DNA of 64,000 nt from Aphidius gifuensis (Eukaryota; Arthropoda; Insecta; Hymenoptera; Braconidae): NCBI RefSeq assembly GCF_014905175.1, contig NC_057790.1:1550001-1614000 (forward strand). The letters are read 5' to 3'. Shown here piece by piece: positions 58,224-64,000 of this stretch (the stretch's first letter is position 1; each line of letters starts with the position of its first letter). The position numbers were made by a program, and so were the translations under genes. The notes under the pieces were generated by a model, which saw only the letters and a program-made list of their open reading frames with translations, made no database searches and was not told where the DNA came from.

Positions 58224-61200
58224 ATGTCAAACTACGTTAGAAATGATAGTAATTCAGGATCAATTGATTATGATCGACAATTTCAAGATGACTTGGAACG
58301 AGCACAGGCACTTAGCCTCGAGAGTTTGGCATTGGAAAAATTCAAAATGCAAAAACAACAATTAGATTGTAATAATTATGGACGTAGAGGATTTACTGAA
58401 ACTACTTCAGCTTGTAGTAGTAGTATTAGCGAAGTTGACAGAGCACAACCAACTGAAAGGTTTATTATTTTTTACTTTTAATTTGTTGTAATAGCTAAAA
58501 AAAACACTTGGCAATTTATAGTTTATAATATTTTATTATGTTATATAGATTTGTATTAAAAAGTCGTCCAAGACCAGAAGGTGTACAGCCAAAAAATAGT
58601 GCAATAATAGCACCACCACCAATTCCATCACGTAGAAATTCAACGACAATTGTTAATAAAACATCAAATACAACAACTGATTTAATAAATTTTACAAGTC
58701 CAGTTAAACAAGATACAATTGTTGATGAATATAGTAGTATTGTACCACCTGCAACATTACCAAAAGCTCCAATTGAACCACGTTGGGATATACATCCATC
58801 TTTAATAAGAAAAACATCACGGGTAACACGTAGTAATAGTTCAGCAGCATCATATCAAACACATCATTTTCGTAGTAATTCACCATCATCTGGTGCAAAC
58901 ATTTCTTCATCACATAGCACAAATATTGGCACGTCATCATCTGGTATTAATCAAATAATATCACGTACAAATTTCAATTCTTCGAATGATTCAATTCCAC
59001 AGATTCCACCGTTACCATTAAATTATAAATCAAATCATTCAACGTCTTTAACAACAACAACAACGACGACGACGACAATCTCAACAATTACAACAACAGC
59101 TATAACAACAGCAGCATCAGCAGCAACAACAACAACAACAGTTACAACATCAACATCAACAACGACATCAAATAAATCAGCAGTTGTTAATTTAAAAAAT
59201 GATCAACAACAACGAGATAATACTCTAAAAGTTATTGAAAAAAAACCAAATAATAATTTAATTGATCTCAGTGTATATGAAACAATTGATGATAAAACAA
59301 ATGTACGTGTATCTGTACTTGAGGCATTTGATCCACTTTTAATAAAAATAAATGAATCAAATGGAAAATTGTCAAATCAAATTGATGATAAAAATAATCA
59401 AATGAATGGATCAGTTTATGATCCATTTGATCCATTTGATTATATGTATAGTACAAATAAAAGTGTTAATTCTGATCCAGTTTATGTTGCTGTTGAAAAA
59501 ACAGTTAAATCACCAAGTGTAACGTCAATTGTTGCACCACCATTACCACCAAGAAGTTCATCAGCTTGGAATACAATTGAACGACGTCGTGCATCACTTG
59601 ATCGTCGACAAAAACGTAAAACTCGTCTTTATGAAAATGTTACAATAAAAAAAGCTCGTGCATCACTTAATGATTGTGATTTAAAAGCATTTCATAGTAT
59701 GATTAAAGATGTAAGAGCACAATTTTTGTATGATGATACAAGTACAAATAATGGTTATGTTGTAAGTCCAATGATGGAAAGTGTTTATCAAGATGGTACA
59801 AGTATTAAATTAGTTGTACATCCACAATTACCAAATAATAATGATGCTCTACCATCAATATCATTTACTTGTGATATTAATTGTACAATTGAACATGTTA
59901 TATTGACAGTTGCATGTTCACTTGAAGATGAAAATATTATTGATACTGTTGATAAATATTGTCTTCGTGTTTGGGGTCTTGATGAGTATCTATCATCAAA
60001 TACAACATTGGCACAATATGAATATATTCATCTTTGTATTAAATTAGAAAAAGATATTGAATTAGCAATTATGACTAAAAAACAAATGACAAGATCAATA
60101 GCAAGAACATTAAATGATGATAATCAAGAAAAATGTCTTAAATTAGAAGACATATTACCAAATGAACCATTACAACCAATATCATATGATACATTAGTTA
60201 TATTATTAGAAACAATTGAAAAAGAATTAGAAAGAATTGAAACAGCTGCTATTCAATTAGCAACATCTGAACATAGTTCAATTCTATTACCACAATTACA
60301 ACCACGTAATGTACAACAAGCTGTTAAAGCTGTTTGTGCATTAATGGGTAATATTGAAACATGGGAAATAACTGAAGCAGTTGATAATTTTGTAAATGCA
60401 TGCTGTCAATATTTACCACAAGTACATACACAAAATATTGAATGTAAAAAACCAGAAATATTACATGAAGATGGTGATTATTCAGTTGTTACATTAAGAA
60501 CAAAATTTCCTGATTTAATTGGTTCACATTGTCATAAAATAAGAGATGCAATACAAGATCTTGTTGAGACATATTGTCATGCATTTAGAGTTGATTTTCA
60601 GCTTAATTCTCGTGGTGAATTTCCAACAAATTGTCTTGTATCATCAGAGGTACTTGATACAGTACTTGTACGTGTTGGTTCACTTCATCGTTTACCAATA
60701 ACATGGAAACATGATGATTATATTGTTGCTGCACAAATATTTCATGGTACAAGACCAGTTGGTAATCCAGTATTATCACAACCAATGACTGTTAATACAA
60801 ATTTTTATTCAAGAATTGTATTTAATACATGGCTTGAATTTCGTGGTATAAGTGTTTGTCAATTACCACGTGAAGCAAGACTTGTATTAGTTATTTATGG
60901 ACGTACTTTACAACCAACAGAACATGAAACAAATTTATCAAATGAAAATTCAATGCATAAAGAAGAAATTGGCTGGGGTGCAATACAATTTTTTAATTAT
61001 GATGGTATTATGAGTCAAGGTAGTTATTTTTTATCATTATGGCCAGCAATTGCTGATAAAAGACTTGGACCAGCACCAGTACCTGGTATACAACCATATG
61101 GTTCAACAAATCCAATAATTGGTCTTGAATTACCAGATTATGGTGGTCGTGTATCATTTCCAACTGAATTACGTGATCATGATGTTGAAAGTCTTGATAT

Positions 61201-63993
61201 TAATTCATTGGATCAAAATACAAAAGAGTTGTTACTTGATATTTGTCAACAGGATACATTTTCAAGACCACCAATTGATGAAAGAGAAATATTATGGGAA
61301 AAAAGACATTATTTACATCAAGTACCAGAAGCATTACCAAAAGTATTGCTAGCAGCTCATAGTTGGGATTGGGCATGTCTACCAGATTTACATGCATCAT
61401 TAAAAGTATGGCGTCCATTACCACCAGTTCAAGCATTACAATTATTACTTCCATGTTTTCCTGATATTAAAGTACGTGAAATTGCTGTTGAATGTATACA
61501 AGGTCTAAGTAATGATGAATTAGTTGATTATTTACCACAATTATTACAAGCACTTAAACATGAAACTTATGAAGCATCACCACTTGCTAAATTTTTATTA
61601 AGTCGTTCATTATTATCACCACGTGTTGCTCATCATATTTATTGGCTTTTAACTCATGCTTTACCTGGACAAAGTCCACAAAATTCATCAGATTCAACAA
61701 CTGAAGATGAAAAAAGTATTAGTTTAACACGTTATCAAAGACGTTTACAGCTAATGTTACGTGCATTACTTGCAATTATTGGTGAATCATTAAGAAATAA
61801 TTTTTTATCACAACAATGTTTAGTTAAAAATTTAAATGAAGTTGCTGAAAGTATTAAAATAACAAAAGATTCATTAAAGTTAGATAAATTAAAAACAAAT
61901 TTACAAGATATTCATTTTCAATTGATGGAAGATGATGGTACATGTTTGCCATTATCATTAAGTAGAAAAGTTTATGGTATAAATGTATCAACATGTTCAT
62001 ATTTTCCATCATTTACATTGCCACTTAGAATTAATTTTATTGGATGTGATAATGTATTGAATCCAGCAATATTTAAAGTTGGTGATGATCTACAACAGGA
62101 TATGCTGACACTACAAATGGTCAGAATAATGGATAAGCTATGGTTAAAAGAAGGTCTTGATTTAAAAATGGTGACATTTGGATGTGTACCAACTGGTTAT
62201 AAACGTGGTATTATTGAAATGGTTACAAATGCTGAAACATTGAGAAAAATACAAGTTGAATTTGGTCTAACTGGATCATTTAAAGATCGTCCAATTGCTG
62301 AATGGCTTGCCAAACATAATCCATCAGAACTTGAATATGAACGAGCTGTTGAAAATTTTACAGCATCATGTGCTGGCTATTCTGTTGTCACATATATTCT
62401 TGGTATTTGTGACAGACATAATGACAATATTATGCTCAAAACTTCTGGTCATTTATTTCATATTGATTTTGGTAAATTTCTTGGTGATGCTCAAATGTTT
62501 GGAAATTTTAAAAGGTAATTTATTTTTTTTTTATTTCTTGTCTTAATTGATATTTATAAATATATATTTTTTTATTATGTTAGGGATCGAACTGCATTTG
62601 TGTTGACATCAGATATGGCATATGTAATTAATGGTGGTGATAAACCATCAGAAAAATTTCATAATTTTGTTGATCTTTGTTGTCAAGCATTTAATATTGT
62701 ACGAAAACATGGAAACTTGATACTTCATCTATTTGGATTGGTAAGAAAATAAATTTTTTTTATATAAAATTTCACAACGGAATTGAACATCCTGTTTTTG
62801 TTCTTTTTATCTCAATTAATTATATTTTATCAGCATCATACTGTGGTATATATTTATAAATTTTATCTAGCATATAAAAAAAAATCATTTAGATGTTATT
62901 TAAAATTAACAATGAAAACACAGTGATTTGTTTTGAAAAAACGTTTATTAAATATGAGTGAAAATAAATCTTCACAGATGACATCATCAGGAATACCAGG
63001 TGTAACAATGGATGCTGTTAATTACGTACAAAAAGCACTGTTACCTGGACAAACTAATCCAGAAGCAGCAGCAACATTTGCCAGGATGATTGAGGCATCT
63101 TTGAAGAGTTGGTTTACACAGTTTAATTTTTTTTTACATAATTTAGCACAGCTACGTTTTAGTGGTGAACACAATGATGGAGAACTTTTATCATTTATTC
63201 CAAAAACATATACGTAAGTTGTTCTCTTTTTTTTAATTATTAATTAATTTTAAATAATCAAGTTTTATTTATTTAATTTTAATTTGTAGAATGCAACAGG
63301 AAGGACAGCTAAAAAGTGTTCAAGTTCATGGATATCAAAAACGTTATGATCCAGAAAAATACTACATGTATATTCTTCGTATACAAAGAAAAAATCAACC
63401 AGATCCATCCTATCTATTTCGTTCGTACAAAGAATTTTGTGAATTTTATCAAAAACTATGTATTCATTTTCCACTTGCAAAAGTTGCCAGGTATATAAAT
63501 ATAATAAAAAAAATAATTTATATTGATTATTTCGTTCATATTTAACTAATTTATTTATTATTGTTTCAAGTTTGTCAAGTGGAATGAGTGTTGGACGATC
63601 AAATATAAAACAAGTTGCTGATAAAAGACGAGCTGATATTGAAAAATTTTTAGTTAGTTTATTTAAAATGGCAGCAGAAATATCACAAAGTGATCTTGTT
63701 TATACATTTTTTCATCCTTTATTGAGAGATCAACAAAATGCTGATATTCATTTGCGAAAAGTTAAAGGTATGAATTACAAATTAAATATTTTAATATTAT
63801 AAATAATTAACTTGTTGTTTTAATATTAATAGTTGGAAATTGGTGGGCTGAAAAAAAAATAAGAGATAATGTACATTGTGGTCAAGTGAAATTATCACTT
63901 CATTATACACGTGGGACATTGTCAGTGATGATTCATCATGCAAGAGGTTTGCCAAAAGTTGCCAATGCCCAAGAACCAAATACATATGTTAAG
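58224..63993 (+). CDS. Pi3K68D: Class II phosphatidylinositol 3-kinase (PI3K-C2), partial, runs off the window end
   Basis: Seven exons (58224-58459, 58549-62514, 62584-62740, 62978-63213, 63290-63490, 63571-63767, 63833-63993) give 1718 residues; the last ends at a GTATAT donor and the C-terminus lies beyond. Residues 12-35 resemble a ubiquitin-interacting motif (DDLERAQALSLES). The N-terminal part is disordered, with a Thr-rich tract (about 59050-59165) and DPFDPF (59419-59436). A Ras-binding domain lies at about 513-586, C2 at 786-864, the PIK helical domain at 953-1119, and the kinase with GDDLQQDM (about 1260), GICDRHNDNIM (about 1363) and HIDFGKFLG. PX and a second C2 follow. The enzyme makes PI(3)P and PI(3,4)P2 at the plasma membrane and endosomes. 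Confidence 0.93.
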
Positions 63994-64000
63994 GTATATT

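Noticed and set aside
1..64000. Transposons, integrated viral genes or CRISPR arrays
   Set aside because: No transposase, reverse transcriptase, integrase or viral structural genes, no clear terminal inverted repeats with target duplications and no spaced direct repeats were seen; the repeats present are explained by the CAP and LRR duplications, the tRNA palindrome and AT-rich tracts.

Overview
The window is AT-rich animal nuclear DNA: short GT-AG introns, long A/T homopolymer runs and one intact tRNA gene. Every recognisable gene matches an insect family. The five antigen-5-like CAP genes and four secreted leucine-rich-repeat (LRR) genes point to a hymenopteran. A parasitoid wasp, perhaps a braconid, fits best, but the species is an inference and the sequence does not prove it.

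Layout. 1-4650: a small four-pass (MARVEL-like) membrane protein gene with a non-coding first exon. 5111-9820: Smurf, a C2-WW-WW-WW-HECT ubiquitin ligase. 12518-21768: five tandem CAP/antigen-5 genes with the same five-exon structure, plus orphan promoters and broken gene fragments. 22250-26713: a two-pore-domain potassium channel gene with two alternative N-terminal halves spliced to one C-terminal half. 27944-45504: four tandem units of a large secreted LRR gene. Copies 1 and 4 are open, copy 2 has a frameshift and copy 3 has an internal deletion. 46322-49077: a MOV10-type RNA helicase. 49426-50574 (minus): coproporphyrinogen III oxidase. 50907-50979 (minus): tRNA-Val(AAC), lying in one arm of a perfect 134-bp palindrome. 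51808-54688: a SAM-plus-SH2 adaptor. 55110-56596 (minus): N-acetylglucosamine kinase. 58224-63993 and beyond: a class II phosphatidylinositol 3-kinase cut by the window end.

The conserved single-copy genes form a backbone interrupted by two islands of young, fast-changing secreted proteins (CAP and LRR). Both islands show tandem duplication, exchange between copies, decaying copies and shared short-range promoters. That pattern suits venom or immune-effector genes, although expression cannot be read from the sequence.

The observations most worth follow-up are: (i) the LRR proteins are built from three homologous modules of about 340 residues with their own Cys caps; (ii) one K2P isoform has lysine in place of the signature threonine of the first selectivity filter; (iii) the zero-spacer palindrome copies half a tRNA gene; (iv) an inverted, decayed copy of the LRR promoter lies between LRR copies 3 and 4.
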